DNA from: an uncultured Alphaproteobacteria bacterium | Lineage (GTDB): Bacteria; Pseudomonadota; Alphaproteobacteria; HIMB59 | DNA: 64,000 nucleotides | Reading direction: 5' to 3' | NCBI GenBank assembly: GCA_902521485.1 | Contig: CABYRQ010000001.1 | Coordinates: 310,001 to 374,000, forward strand | Shown here: positions 9,257 through 19,798 of the stretch, in pieces | Layout: every line of letters begins with the position of its first letter | How positions within the stretch are numbered: the first letter of the stretch is position 1 | Position numbers and translations under genes: made by a program | Notes under the pieces: generated by a model | What the model saw: only the letters and a program-made list of their open reading frames with translations | Database searches by the model: none | Told to the model about the DNA's origin: nothing

Positions 9257-11589
9257 TGTTAAAAATAACAGGTTATAGTGATAAGTACTCAGCTCATCCA
9301 GGTGAAGAAGTTAAATTTTATATTAATGCTGAATACAATGATAGTTATGAAGTTCAATTAGTCCGTCTTATACACGGTGATACAAATCCTGAAGGCCCTG
9401 GGTATAAAGAAGCTGAAATAGATGCCAGTTGTAATGGAACTTATCAAGGGAAAAACCAGAGAATACATGGTGGATCGTACATCATCATGCCTCAGCATGA
9501 TAATTTAAATTTAGAGAGCTTTACTATGCAAGCTTATATTTTTCCTACAACGCCAGATAAAGGTAGACAAGGAATTTTCACTAAATTTAATGAAGAAGAA
9601 AAAAAAGGCTATGGTCTCTTTATTAATGATGAGGGATGTTTATCTGTAGAAATAGGAGATGGATCTCAGGTTGTTACTGTCTCCTCAGAAAAAAAACTTT
9701 TAAGAAAAGTCTGGTATCTGGTAATTGCAACATTTGATGCACAATCAAGAAGGCTTACCCTTCATCAAGAACCTAGGGTTACATCCACAAATGGTGGTTT
9801 AGGTATGGCTATTTTGAATCCAATTGAAGAAACCTCAGCTATTATTGAGACCACTAGTTCAGTTTTACCTGCCGCTAATGATGCTCCATTGTTAATTGCA
9901 GCTACTACATTAAATAATAGATCTGGTAGGCACATTTCCGGAGGTCATTTTAAAGAAGTACCTCATCCCATTGAATTACCTGAGCAAACCAAGACTTTTA
10001 ATGGCAAGATAGATAGACCTAGATTATCTAATATTGCTTTATCTAAGGCTGAGATCGAAACACTTGCATCAAGCTATGATGAGTGTAATACCACTGTCAG
10101 GTCAACAGTCGTAGGCGCTTGGGACTTTCATGCGAATATTGGCAAAAACATTGCTTCAACAAAGATTGTTGATACTTCTCCAAATAATCACCACGGATTT
10201 ATTATTAATATGCCAAACAGAGGTATGACAGGACATAACTGGACTGCGGATGAAATGGTTTTCCATCACAAACCTGAAGAGTATGGAGCTATCCATTTCC
10301 ATGATGATGATATTGATGATGCAAGATGGGATGTTGATTTTACATTAAAAATCCCAGAGGGTCTGAAAAGTGGTGTGTATGCTGCTCGACTTAGAGTTGA
10401 TGGAAGAGAAGAGTCAGAAAATGAAGATTATATTCCTTTTTGTGTAAAACCTCCAAAAGGGACAGCCACAGCTAAAATTTTATTTCTCTTACCCACAAAC
10501 AGTTATATGGCTTACTCCAATGATAATCTTGGAACTAATTCTGTCGTAGCTCAATTACTCGCAGGTAAAGTTCCTGTGCTAGAACCTGCAGATTTATATT
10601 TAAATGAACACAGAGAATATGGTTTATCAACTTACTCACTTCACTCTGATGGACATGGTGTATCTATTTCATCAAGACTTAGACCAATCCTTAATATGAG
10701 ACCTAAATACAGACATTGGCTTTCTCCATCATTATGGCAACTAAATGCCGACTTACATTTAACAGACTGGCTTGAGGAAAAGGGCTTTGAGTTTGATGTT
10801 CTTACAGATGAAGATTTGGAACATGAAGGTATAAATTTATTAAATCGTTATAAAGTTGTGATGACTGGAAGTCATCCTGAGTATTCATCTGAGAAATATA
10901 TGGACGCCTTAGAGTCCTATCAAATGCAAGGTGGTAGATGTTTTTATTTAGGTTCGGATGGATTTTACTGGATTAGTGAATATCATCCAGACAACTCCAA
11001 TATTACTGAAGTACGAAAAGGTGAGGCTGGCACAAGAGCATGGACATCTAACCCAGGTGAATACAATAATGCTTTTGATGGTAAATATGGGGGTATGTGG
11101 AGAGCTCGAGGAAGAATACCCTCTAAAGTTTGTGGTTTAACTTTTACATCATATGGATTTGACGTTTCTTCATACTACAAAAGAGAAGAAGATAGTTTTA
11201 AACCTGAATGTTCATGGATCTTTGAAGGGATTGGAGCAGATGAGGTTATTGGTGACTTTGGTTTAGTCGGTGGAGGAGCTGCCGGTTTAGAGTTAGACAG
11301 GTACGACTTAGAATTTGGTACTCCGCATAATGCCTATTATTTGGCTCGTTCACAAGATCACTCTAATATGATGTTGCAAGTTAACGAGGAGATACACTTT
11401 GCAGTTCGCGGCTATTATGGCGGTGGTCATGAAAATCCAATGGTAAGAGCTGATATGATTTACTATAAAACACCTAACAACGGAGCAATGTTTGCACCAG
11501 GGTCTTTGGCTTGGTGCGGTAGTCTTTCTCATAATAATTATAATAATAATGTCTCAGAATTATGGAAAACACTCTTAAAGGTTTTTTAA
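9256..11589 (+). CDS. N,N-dimethylformamidase large (beta) subunit-like protein with inserted LamG/ConA-like domain
   Basis: 777 aa; LamG-like segment (SFTMQAYIFPTTPDKGRQGIFTKF); C-terminal domain with SYMAYSN, YSLHSDG and SHPEYS (H-x-E) consistent with DMFase iron site. Confidence 0.85.
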   Translation: MLKITGYSDKYSAHPGEEVKFYINAEYNDSYEVQLVRLIHGDTNPEGPGYKEAEIDASCNGTYQGKNQRIHGGSYIIMPQHDNLNLESFTMQAYIFPTTPDKGRQGIFTKFNEEEKKGYGLFINDEGCLSVEIGDGSQVVTVSSEKKLLRKVWYLVIATFDAQSRRLTLHQEPRVTSTNGGLGMAILNPIEETSAIIETTSSVLPAANDAPLLIAATTLNNRSGRHISGGHFKEVPHPIELPEQTKTFNGKIDRPRLSNIALSKAEIETLASSYDECNTTVRSTVVGAWDFHANIGKNIASTKIVDTSPNNHHGFIINMPNRGMTGHNWTADEMVFHHKPEEYGAIHFHDDDIDDARWDVDFTLKIPEGLKSGVYAARLRVDGREESENEDYIPFCVKPPKGTATAKILFLLPTNSYMAYSNDNLGTNSVVAQLLAGKVPVLEPADLYLNEHREYGLSTYSLHSDGHGVSISSRLRPILNMRPKYRHWLSPSLWQLNADLHLTDWLEEKGFEFDVLTDEDLEHEGINLLNRYKVVMTGSHPEYSSEKYMDALESYQMQGGRCFYLGSDGFYWISEYHPDNSNITEVRKGEAGTRAWTSNPGEYNNAFDGKYGGMWRARGRIPSKVCGLTFTSYGFDVSSYYKREEDSFKPECSWIFEGIGADEVIGDFGLVGGGAAGLELDRYDLEFGTPHNAYYLARSQDHSNMMLQVNEEIHFAVRGYYGGGHENPMVRADMIYYKTPNNGAMFAPGSLAWCGSLSHNNYNNNVSELWKTLLKVF

Positions 11590-11612
11590 AGGATGGGCCT
11601 TTACCTTAAATT

Positions 11613-11972
11613 ATGAAAAAACAAAATATGCAGGAGATACCATGGGGAAAAGAAACACTTGGCGCTCTGGATACTCCGTTAAATGAGCTAGAAAAAAAAG
11701 CACTTCAAAATTTAGACGTAGATAAATTAAATGATATGGCAGAGTGCCTTTTTGCTTTAAATAACAGGCATTATGGTCCTATACCTGGAACATATATGGT
11801 TATGTGTGTTGAGCCGGGTAAGACTTGGTGTGTTGGGCAGCTTAGTGCTGATAGAGCAAAACCTTTTGTTCTTTTTCCTGAACTTGTTTTCGACTCAGTT
11901 GAAAAAGCAACAAAAGCTGCCGAAGCTCTAAAGGCTGAAAAAGCTGAGGGCGTACCCTGTAGAAATATCTAA
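11613..11972 (+). CDS. Unknown 119-aa protein in DMFase-like cluster
   Basis: Co-directional, tight spacing, no family recognised. Confidence 0.6.
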   Translation: MKKQNMQEIPWGKETLGALDTPLNELEKKALQNLDVDKLNDMAECLFALNNRHYGPIPGTYMVMCVEPGKTWCVGQLSADRAKPFVLFPELVFDSVEKATKAAEALKAEKAEGVPCRNI

Positions 11973-11976
11973 CGAC

Positions 11977-12252
11977 ATGGCTAAAGCCAATGTCATGATA
12001 GATAATCAAAAAACCAGAGTTACAGAGTGGTCTTTTGAAGTTGGGGACTCAACTGGTCAGCATATCCATGAATACGATTATGTGGTAGTACCCTTGTTAG
12101 ATGGGGAACTAAAAATTGTCAATCATGATGGCGAGGAAACAATTTCAAAACTAGCAAAAGGTGGATCTTACTTTAGAGAAAAGGGAGTTAACCACAATGT
12201 ATTTAATAACAATGATTTTATTTATAAATTTATTGAGATAGAATTTAAATAG
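11977..12252 (+). CDS. Small cupin-domain protein
   Basis: STGQHIHEYDYVVVPLLDGELKIV cupin pattern. Confidence 0.75.
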   Translation: MAKANVMIDNQKTRVTEWSFEVGDSTGQHIHEYDYVVVPLLDGELKIVNHDGEETISKLAKGGSYFREKGVNHNVFNNNDFIYKFIEIEFK

Positions 12253-13206
12253 ATGGAAAAAAAATTAGGCGTTATTTACAAAAAATCTGATTTAGATCAA
12301 TTTGATAAAATTATTACAAATAAACAGACAGATCAAAAAGTTAAAGAATATTCCATAAAAGAAGCAATTGAAGAGTCAAAAAAAGAATATAGTCACTTGA
12401 CGAACTCGCAAGTTTCTACTGATATGAGACTCTATATGTTCCAGACCGGAACTCTAAAAACAAAAATGAAATATATAAAAATGAATCAATCTAATGAGGA
12501 CTTTGAGATACCTGTTCCATGGTTTTTGATAAGACACCCAAAAGGGGATGTGGTAATTGATGGAGGTAATGCAAAAGAGGTTAGTGAAGATAAACATGCT
12601 CATTGGGGTTCTGTTGTTGCGGCTTATGATCCAATTATGGGAAAAACTGAAAATTGTATTGATCAACTTAACTCTATTGGGGTTAATCCAGCAGGTATAA
12701 GATATGTCTTACATTCTCATCTTCACCTCGATCACTCAGGTGGTGTTGGAAGGTTTCCTAATGCAACACACCTAGTTCAACAAAAGGAATATGATTATGC
12801 TTTTAATCCTGATTGGTTCTCAAAGCCTGCTTATATTAGAAAAGACTTTGATAAACCTGGAATTAATTGGAAATTTTTAAGAGATAAAAATGATGACTTT
12901 TATGACTTATATGGCGACGGATCAATAATTGTAATTTTTACTCCGGGGCATGCACCGGGCCATCAGTCTTTTTTAGTTAATTTACCAAATTCTGGTTATG
13001 TATTGCTTACTATAGATGCAGCTTACACAATGGATCATTGGAACAATTTAACACTACCAGGTCTTGTTTGCTCTGCCGTTGACGTTGTTGACTCTGTAAA
13101 AAAATTAAAAAAAATTGCAAAAGACAGAAATGCTACAGTAGTCACTGGGCACGACCCGCATGCTTGGGAAGAATTTAAAAAAGCCCCAATGTTTTATTAC
13201 GACTAA
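12253..13206 (+). CDS. Metallo-beta-lactamase-fold hydrolase, N-acyl-homoserine-lactonase-like subfamily
   Basis: HSHLHLDHSGG, later GHAPGHQS and GHDPHAW metal-site motifs. Confidence 0.85.
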   Translation: MEKKLGVIYKKSDLDQFDKIITNKQTDQKVKEYSIKEAIEESKKEYSHLTNSQVSTDMRLYMFQTGTLKTKMKYIKMNQSNEDFEIPVPWFLIRHPKGDVVIDGGNAKEVSEDKHAHWGSVVAAYDPIMGKTENCIDQLNSIGVNPAGIRYVLHSHLHLDHSGGVGRFPNATHLVQQKEYDYAFNPDWFSKPAYIRKDFDKPGINWKFLRDKNDDFYDLYGDGSIIVIFTPGHAPGHQSFLVNLPNSGYVLLTIDAAYTMDHWNNLTLPGLVCSAVDVVDSVKKLKKIAKDRNATVVTGHDPHAWEEFKKAPMFYYD

Positions 13207-13209
13207 TTT

Positions 13210-14517
13210 ATGTCTGACTATTTCAAAGATATACCTACAATTAAATATGAAGGTAGAGATTCTACAAATCCTCTTTCATTTAAATTTTATGATGCTAATA
13301 AAAAAATTCTAGGAAAAACATTAGAGGAACATTTGAGAATGGCAGTATGTTACTGGCACACTTTTAATTGGCCGGGGGGTGACCCTTTTGGAGGACAGAC
13401 TTTTTTAAGACCTTGGATGGAAGCAGGAGATAAAATAGAACAAGCAAAAGATAAGCTCAATAATGCATTCGTTTTTTTTGAAAAATTAGGAATACCATAT
13501 TTTTGTTTTCATGATGTAGATGTTGCTCCAGAGGGTGAAAGTTTTTCAGATACAGAAAAAATTCAAAAAACTATAATTGATGAAATTTCAAAAAAACTTG
13601 AAACAAGTAAAGTTAAACTTCTTTGGGGAACAGCAAATTTATTCAGCCACCGCAGGTACATGTCTGGTGCTGCTACTAATCCTGATCCTGATGTTTTTCA
13701 ATATGCAGCTGCTCAAGTGAAGATGTGTATGGAAAATACAATGTTTTTAGGTGGACAAAATTATGTTTTATGGGGAGGCAGAGAGGGTTACGAAACAATT
13801 CTAAATACTAATATGAAACAAGAATATGATCAGCTTGGTAGATTTTTGAACATTGTAGCTGAGCATAAACACAAAATTGGTTTCAAGGGTTCACTTCTGA
13901 TTGAGCCTAAACCCCATGAGCCAACTAAACATCAATATGATTTTGACTCTGCTAATGTTTTTGCATTTCTTCAAAAATATGGTTTAGAAAGAGAATTCAA
14001 GCTAAATATCGAACAAAATCACGCTATTTTAGCAAAACATTCATTCGAGCACGAGATCGCCTATGCACTTTCCAATGACATCTTTGGAAGTATTGATATT
14101 AACAGAGGAGACTATTTAGTAGGATGGGACACAGACCAATTCCCAAACAATGTAGAAGAGTTAGTTTTGCCTTTTTACTATATTTTTAAAAACGGCGGTT
14201 TTTCCTCAGGAGGTCTTAATATGGATGCTAAGATTAGAAGACAATCAATAGATCCTGAAGATCTATTTTATGCACATATTGGCTCTATGGATACTTGCGC
14301 AAGAACTCTTATTGCTGTTGAAAAAATGATTAACGATGGTAGTTATGATAATTTTTTAAAACAAAGATACGAACAGTGGACCTCTGAAAAACAACTTATG
14401 ACTTCTATGTCTCTTGAAGAAATTCATAAAAATGTCATTGCTAAAAATATAAACCCTCAACCAAAGTCTGGTCGCCAAGAATATCTTGAAAATCTAATTA
14501 ATTCTTTTGTCGATTGA
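13210..14517 (+). CDS. xylA: Xylose isomerase
   Basis: [64 protein letters not shown]. Confidence 0.95.
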   Translation: MSDYFKDIPTIKYEGRDSTNPLSFKFYDANKKILGKTLEEHLRMAVCYWHTFNWPGGDPFGGQTFLRPWMEAGDKIEQAKDKLNNAFVFFEKLGIPYFCFHDVDVAPEGESFSDTEKIQKTIIDEISKKLETSKVKLLWGTANLFSHRRYMSGAATNPDPDVFQYAAAQVKMCMENTMFLGGQNYVLWGGREGYETILNTNMKQEYDQLGRFLNIVAEHKHKIGFKGSLLIEPKPHEPTKHQYDFDSANVFAFLQKYGLEREFKLNIEQNHAILAKHSFEHEIAYALSNDIFGSIDINRGDYLVGWDTDQFPNNVEELVLPFYYIFKNGGFSSGGLNMDAKIRRQSIDPEDLFYAHIGSMDTCARTLIAVEKMINDGSYDNFLKQRYEQWTSEKQLMTSMSLEEIHKNVIAKNINPQPKSGRQEYLENLINSFVD

Positions 14518-15127
14518 GTCGATGAAAATTACAAAATTTCTATTTGATTTAGGTAATGTTTTTTTTGATTGGGATCCACATTATGTATTTAAAAATATCA
14601 TTCCTGATCAAACTAAAAGAGAATATTTTATGAATACAATCGCGTTTCCTCATTTAGATATGAGATGCGATGCTGGAGTAAAAATTGATGACGCAGTTGA
14701 AGATGCAATAAAAAATTACCCTAATTATGAGAATGAAATAAAGCAATATTATCCAAATCATAGGAATATGGTTAACAGGGTTTATCAAGATACAGTTGAT
14801 ATTTTTCGAAAAATAAAATCAAGTGGTTACCCCTGCTATGTCTTGTCAAACTGGTCAGATGAGACTTATGAGGGTATGGAAGATCAACACCCATTCCTGA
14901 AAGAATTTGATGATAAAATTATCTCAGGTAGAGAGTTTTTAGTAAAACCAGACCCTGAAATTTATAAATTAGCGATTTCAAGATTTAATTTAACACCCGA
15001 ACAAACTCTTTTCATTGATGATCGTATTGAAAATATTGAGGCGGCGCAATCACTTGGCTTTCAAACTATTCATTTAACTGACCCACTGGCAATAAAAAGT
15101 CAAATAGCAAATCATATAATTGTTTAA
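14507..15127 (+). CDS. HAD-family hydrolase (likely phosphatase)
   Basis: [35 protein letters not shown] motifs. Confidence 0.85.
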   Translation: MSIESMKITKFLFDLGNVFFDWDPHYVFKNIIPDQTKREYFMNTIAFPHLDMRCDAGVKIDDAVEDAIKNYPNYENEIKQYYPNHRNMVNRVYQDTVDIFRKIKSSGYPCYVLSNWSDETYEGMEDQHPFLKEFDDKIISGREFLVKPDPEIYKLAISRFNLTPEQTLFIDDRIENIEAAQSLGFQTIHLTDPLAIKSQIANHIIV

Positions 15128-16073
15128 ATTAGACAATAAAATAGGCCTAGGATTGGCTTCTCTTGGGAGACCCGGATATATAAACATTGGTCATAGTTCA
15201 GATTTAGGCAGCGACATATCAAAAAATTCTATGAGATCTCATTGTCACGATGTTCTTAGCCATGCCTACAAGAGAGGTATTCGATATTTCGATGCGGCAA
15301 GGGTATATGGAGATGCTGAGGAATTTTTATCTAGCTGGATTAGAGCTCAAAAACAATTTGATGGTTTTGTGGGGTCTAAGTGGGGCTATGAATATTTAGC
15401 AAATTGGGAAGTTCAGGCAGATCAACATGAAAGAAAAGATCACTCAGTTGAATTTTTAAAACAACAATGGGTTGAGACAAGACTTAATTTAGGAAAAAGT
15501 ATTGATTTATATCACATTCATTCTGTGAATTCAGAAAGTAAAGTCTTAGATGATATTAATGTTCTAAAGGAGCTTGAGACAATAAAAAAAAATGGAATAG
15601 AAATAGGAATCTCAACAAGTGGCCCAGATCAAGAGAAAACTATTAATGACCTTTTATTTAAGAATGAAAAACTTAATCTATTTTCTTATTTACAAACGAC
15701 CATTAATATCTTTGACCAATCTTGTATTTCCATTTTAAAAGAAGTATCTGAAAAAAAGATCAATGTAATTGCAAAAGAGATTTTCTCAAATGGAAGACTA
15801 ACTAATTCAAATAAAGAATTTCATCAAAACAAAATTAAAGAATTAAAGTCAGTTGCCTCATCTATGGATTTAACTTTGGAGCAATTGTCTTATCTTTGGG
15901 TTTATCAACTACCATTTGTTAAAATTTGTCTAACAGGAGCATCAACAATCGAACAGTTAGATGAAAATCTAAGTTGTCTTGAAAAAATAGATACCGAATT
16001 GCCCTCTCTTGAGTCTTTTAGTTTGTCCACTCAAGATTATTGGGATACACGTAAAAAACTTATTTGGAATTAA
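15120..16073 (+). CDS. Aldo/keto reductase family protein (TTG start)
   Basis: RYFDAARVYGDAEEFL, GSKWGY, IDLYHIHS, LTGASTIEQLDEN. Confidence 0.85.
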   Translation: MFKLDNKIGLGLASLGRPGYINIGHSSDLGSDISKNSMRSHCHDVLSHAYKRGIRYFDAARVYGDAEEFLSSWIRAQKQFDGFVGSKWGYEYLANWEVQADQHERKDHSVEFLKQQWVETRLNLGKSIDLYHIHSVNSESKVLDDINVLKELETIKKNGIEIGISTSGPDQEKTINDLLFKNEKLNLFSYLQTTINIFDQSCISILKEVSEKKINVIAKEIFSNGRLTNSNKEFHQNKIKELKSVASSMDLTLEQLSYLWVYQLPFVKICLTGASTIEQLDENLSCLEKIDTELPSLESFSLSTQDYWDTRKKLIWN

Positions 16074-17227
16074 TTGAAATTTACCCAGCTTGAATTTGAT
16101 GAGCTTGAGGCGATTGACCTTACGATAAATTTAATACCCTCAAGTCCATCTTCTACACTTGGAAAATGATGATTTTCCTCATTAAATTTGCCATTTTTCT
16201 GATCAATTAGTGCATTAGCTACATCTGTATATATATTTGCAAAGCCCTCTAAATATCCCTCGGGGTGTCCGGCAGGAATTCTTGTAACATCTCCCGCATC
16301 GCTCATAGCACCTGATCCACCTCTTGTAATTTTTTGTTTGGGTTCTCCAAATTTTGTAAAGTAAAGGTAATTTGGATCTTCTTGACACCATTCTAGTCCG
16401 GCCTTATTACCATAAATTCTTATTTGTAAATGATTTTCATTTCCTGGGGCTACTTGTGAAGACCAGATAGTGCCTTTTGCTCCTCCTTTAAATCGTAACG
16501 ATATTTGAGCATTATCATCTAATTTTCTCCCAGGCACAAAAGATGTTAACTCTGCTGATATCTCCTCTGTATTGAGATCAGTGATAAACCTAATCAGATT
16601 GTAAGCATGAGTTCCAATGTCACCAATACACCCACCAGCACCTGATTGATTAGGATCAGTTCTCCAAGAGGCCTGTTTGTTTCCCCCATCATTAATTCTA
16701 TTTTCTAAATCTTCGGTCAGCCAATCTTGAGCATACTCTGCTTGAATTACTCTTATTTCACCTAAGTCACCTCTCTTACAAAGAGCTCTGGCATTCCTAA
16801 TCATGGGATAACCAGTGTAGTTATGAGTTAAAGCAAAAAGAACGTTATTTTCTTTTTTACATTTTATAAGTTCCTCACATTGATTAATATTCATGGCAAG
16901 GGGTTTGTCACAAATTATGTTAAAACCTTTCTCCATGAAAGCTTTAGCGATCGGATGGTGCATATGATTTGGTGTCACTATAGCTACAGCATCTATTTTA
17001 TCCTCTCTGATCAATTCTTTTTCGACCATTTCAAGGTAGTCCTTATAATTCCTTTCATCTGCTATTCCAATATCTCTGCCAGAGGCTTGAGCTTTTTCAG
17101 GATTAGATGAAAAGGCACCAGCGACCAGTTCAAATCGGTCATCAATTCTAGATGCTATACGGTGAACTTCTCCAATAAATGCTCCTGAGCCACCACCAAC
17201 CATTCCTAATTTTAATTTTTTGGTCAT
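16070..17227 (-). CDS. Gfo/Idh/MocA-family oxidoreductase
   Basis: GMVGGGSGAFIGEVH nucleotide-binding motif, DAVAIVTPNHMHHPIAKAFMEKGFNIICDKPLA; start trimmed to MTKKLKLGMVGG. Confidence 0.9.
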   Translation of the reverse strand: MTKKLKLGMVGGGSGAFIGEVHRIASRIDDRFELVAGAFSSNPEKAQASGRDIGIADERNYKDYLEMVEKELIREDKIDAVAIVTPNHMHHPIAKAFMEKGFNIICDKPLAMNINQCEELIKCKKENNVLFALTHNYTGYPMIRNARALCKRGDLGEIRVIQAEYAQDWLTEDLENRINDGGNKQASWRTDPNQSGAGGCIGDIGTHAYNLIRFITDLNTEEISAELTSFVPGRKLDDNAQISLRFKGGAKGTIWSSQVAPGNENHLQIRIYGNKAGLEWCQEDPNYLYFTKFGEPKQKITRGGSGAMSDAGDVTRIPAGHPEGYLEGFANIYTDVANALIDQKNGKFNEENHHFPSVEDGLEGIKFIVRSIASSSSNSSWVNFN

Positions 17228-17231
17228 ATTA

Positions 17232-18284
17232 TCATTCAATTCCAAGCATTTTTTTGTTTGCATCTTGATCAGTGCCAGCATCGGCAAAATCATCGAAAGC
17301 ATTCTCGGTAACTCTAATTAAATGATCTTTAATAAATACAGAACCCTCTTTAGCTCCGTCTTCAGGATGTTTCAAAGCACACTCCCATTCTAAAACAGCC
17401 CATCCATCAAAGCCGTAAGTAGTAAGTTTGGAGAAAATTGACTTGAAATCGACTTGCCCATCTCCTAAAGATCTAAATCGACCTGCTCTGTTCTTCCAAG
17501 ATTGAAATCCACTATAGACCCCTTGTTTACCAGTGGGATTGAGTTCTGCGTCTTTGACATGAAACATTTTTATTTTCTCGTGATAAATATCAATATGCTG
17601 CAAATAATCTAAATGCTGCAAAACAAAGTGGCTAGGATCATATAACATGTTGCAGCGCTCATGATTACCTACTTTATCTAGAAACATTTCAAAAGTTATT
17701 CCATCAAAAAGATCCTCGCCTGGATGAATTTCATAACATAAATTCACCCCACACTCATCAAATTCATTGAGAATAGGTTTCCACCTTTTGGCCAGTTCAT
17801 CAAATGCAGTTTCAACTAACCCTTCTGGTCTTTGAGGCCATGGATAAACATATGGCCAAGCCAATGCTCCTGAAAAAGTAACATGTTCAGTCAATCCAAA
17901 ATTTTTCGAAGCCTTAGCGGCCATCATTAATTGATCAACTGCCCATTGCTGCCTTGCAGATGGATTTCCTCTTACCTCTGAGGCTGCAAAACCATCAAAT
18001 ACAGAGTCATATGCAGGATGAACAGCTACAAGTTGACCTTGGAGATGCGTTGATAGCTCAGTTAGATTTAAATTAAAACTTTTAAGAGTCCCTTTTATTT
18101 CGTCACAGTAATCTTTGCTTTCAGATGCCTGTTTTAAATTAATTAACCTCTCATCCCAACTAGGTATCTGAACACCTAAGTATCCCAAATCACTAGCCCA
18201 TTTTGAGATATTCTCTAAATTGTTAAACGGAGCATCATCACCTGCAAATTGAGCTAAAAATATAGCTGGACCTTTAATAGACAT
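17232..18284 (-). CDS. Sugar phosphate isomerase/epimerase-like TIM-barrel protein
   Basis: NLCYEIHPGEDL, MLYDPSHFVLQHLD, IKMFHVKDAE motifs. Confidence 0.85.
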   Translation of the reverse strand: MSIKGPAIFLAQFAGDDAPFNNLENISKWASDLGYLGVQIPSWDERLINLKQASESKDYCDEIKGTLKSFNLNLTELSTHLQGQLVAVHPAYDSVFDGFAASEVRGNPSARQQWAVDQLMMAAKASKNFGLTEHVTFSGALAWPYVYPWPQRPEGLVETAFDELAKRWKPILNEFDECGVNLCYEIHPGEDLFDGITFEMFLDKVGNHERCNMLYDPSHFVLQHLDYLQHIDIYHEKIKMFHVKDAELNPTGKQGVYSGFQSWKNRAGRFRSLGDGQVDFKSIFSKLTTYGFDGWAVLEWECALKHPEDGAKEGSVFIKDHLIRVTENAFDDFADAGTDQDANKKMLGIE

Positions 18285-18432
18285 CGCTTAATCCCCCTCC
18301 TGCGACAAACTATAATATTACAGTTAACTGCTATTTAAAATGTTTTTAAAATTATGAATAATCTGCATTTATAAATATGTAAAAAGACTGTATAATCAGC
18401 CAGTTTTGTTATTAAAGAGGAGGAATAATAAC

Positions 18433-19743
18433 ATGAGAAAAATACTATCTGTATTTCTAGTTCCTGTTTTTGCCTTACTTTTTTCTTTGAATGCTAAATC
18501 TGAGTCTTTGACTTTGGGCTGGGCCGCTTGGGATCCTGCTAATGCCTTACAAGAATTAAGTAAAGAATTTACAGCTGAAACAGGTGTTGAAATGAACTTC
18601 GAATTTGTGCCATGGCCAAATTTTGCTGAGAGAATGCTTAATGAGTTAAATAACCAAGGTAAAACTTTTGACTTGTTAATTGGTGATTCACAGTGGATTG
18701 GACAAGGAGCCGAATATGGTCACTATGTTAAGTTAAATGATTTCTTTGATGCCAATGGAATTTCAATGGATGATTTTAACCCAGCAACTGTTTACGCATA
18801 TTCAACATGGCCAAAAGGATCACCTAACTATTACGCTCTTCCAGCAATGGGTGATGCTTTAGCATGGGCTTATCGAAAAGACTGGTTTGATAGACCAGAG
18901 CTTCAAGCTGAATTTAAAAGTAAGCATGGATATGATCTAGGTGTTCCAAAAACTTGGGATGAGTTATATGACATGTGTACTTTCTTCCAAGGAAGAGAAA
19001 TTGATGGACAAGTAAGATACGGTGCAGCTATCAATACAGAGCGTGGATCTGAAGGTATCACCATGGGTGTAACAGCAGCCATGTATGCATGGGGTATGCA
19101 GTATGAAAATCCTGATAACCCATACGAGATGGACGGTTACTTCAACTCAGATGCTTCTGTAGAGGCTGTTGAATTTTATAGAAAAATGTACGAAGATTGT
19201 GCACCTCCAGGGCACTCAGATGCTTATATGGTCGCAAATCTTGATGCATATAAATCAGGACAGGTTGCATTTCAAATGAACTGGTATGCTTTCTGGCCTG
19301 GCGTTTCTAAAGAAGACAGTGACGGAAGAGTTTCTGGTTTCTTTGCTAACCCATGTCAAAACGTATGTGCAGCTACTCTTGGTGGTCAAGGTATCTCAGT
19401 TGTGAGTTACTCTGATAAACAAGACTTGGCTCTTGAATACATGAAGTGGTTTGCAAAGCCAGATATTCAACAAAAATGGTGGGATTTAGGAGGATATTCA
19501 TGTCATATGGATGTTCTTGGATCACCTGATTTCGTTGACTCAGCTGTTTATGCACAAGGCTTCCTTGACTCAATGGGCATCGTCAAAGACTTTTGGCAAG
19601 AGCCTACATTTGTTGAATTAATGCTTCCAATGCAGGAGAGAATTCATGACTACGTTGTGAATGGAAAAGGTTCTGCAAAAGACGCATTAGACAAAATCAT
19701 TGATGATTGGACTGAAGTCTTCGAAGACGACGGTAAAATTTAA
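18433..19743 (+). CDS. ABC transporter sugar/polyol substrate-binding protein
   Basis: Signal peptide MRKILSVFLVPVFALLFSLNAKS; family 1 solute-binding pattern; SD aggagg upstream. Confidence 0.9.
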   Translation: MRKILSVFLVPVFALLFSLNAKSESLTLGWAAWDPANALQELSKEFTAETGVEMNFEFVPWPNFAERMLNELNNQGKTFDLLIGDSQWIGQGAEYGHYVKLNDFFDANGISMDDFNPATVYAYSTWPKGSPNYYALPAMGDALAWAYRKDWFDRPELQAEFKSKHGYDLGVPKTWDELYDMCTFFQGREIDGQVRYGAAINTERGSEGITMGVTAAMYAWGMQYENPDNPYEMDGYFNSDASVEAVEFYRKMYEDCAPPGHSDAYMVANLDAYKSGQVAFQMNWYAFWPGVSKEDSDGRVSGFFANPCQNVCAATLGGQGISVVSYSDKQDLALEYMKWFAKPDIQQKWWDLGGYSCHMDVLGSPDFVDSAVYAQGFLDSMGIVKDFWQEPTFVELMLPMQERIHDYVVNGKGSAKDALDKIIDDWTEVFEDDGKI

Positions 19744-19759
19744 TCACTAAATTAATATA

Positions 19760-19783
19760 AAGGGTGGGATTAATCCCACCCTT
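19760..19783. repeat. Perfect 24-bp palindrome / mRNA stem-loop between binding protein and permease genes
   Basis: AAGGGTGGGATTAATCCCACCCTT. Confidence 0.9.
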
Positions 19784-19798
19784 CAATCTAAAACATAT

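Noticed and set aside
11587-11603. Short hairpin TAAAGG-ATGGG-CCTTTA after the DMFase large subunit
   Set aside because: Only 6-bp stem, no T-tract after it; likely chance in AT-rich DNA
16070-17302. Longer Gfo/Idh ORF start at 17302
   Set aside because: The first 25 residues overlap the upstream isomerase gene; MTKKLKLGMVGGG at 17227 is the natural start
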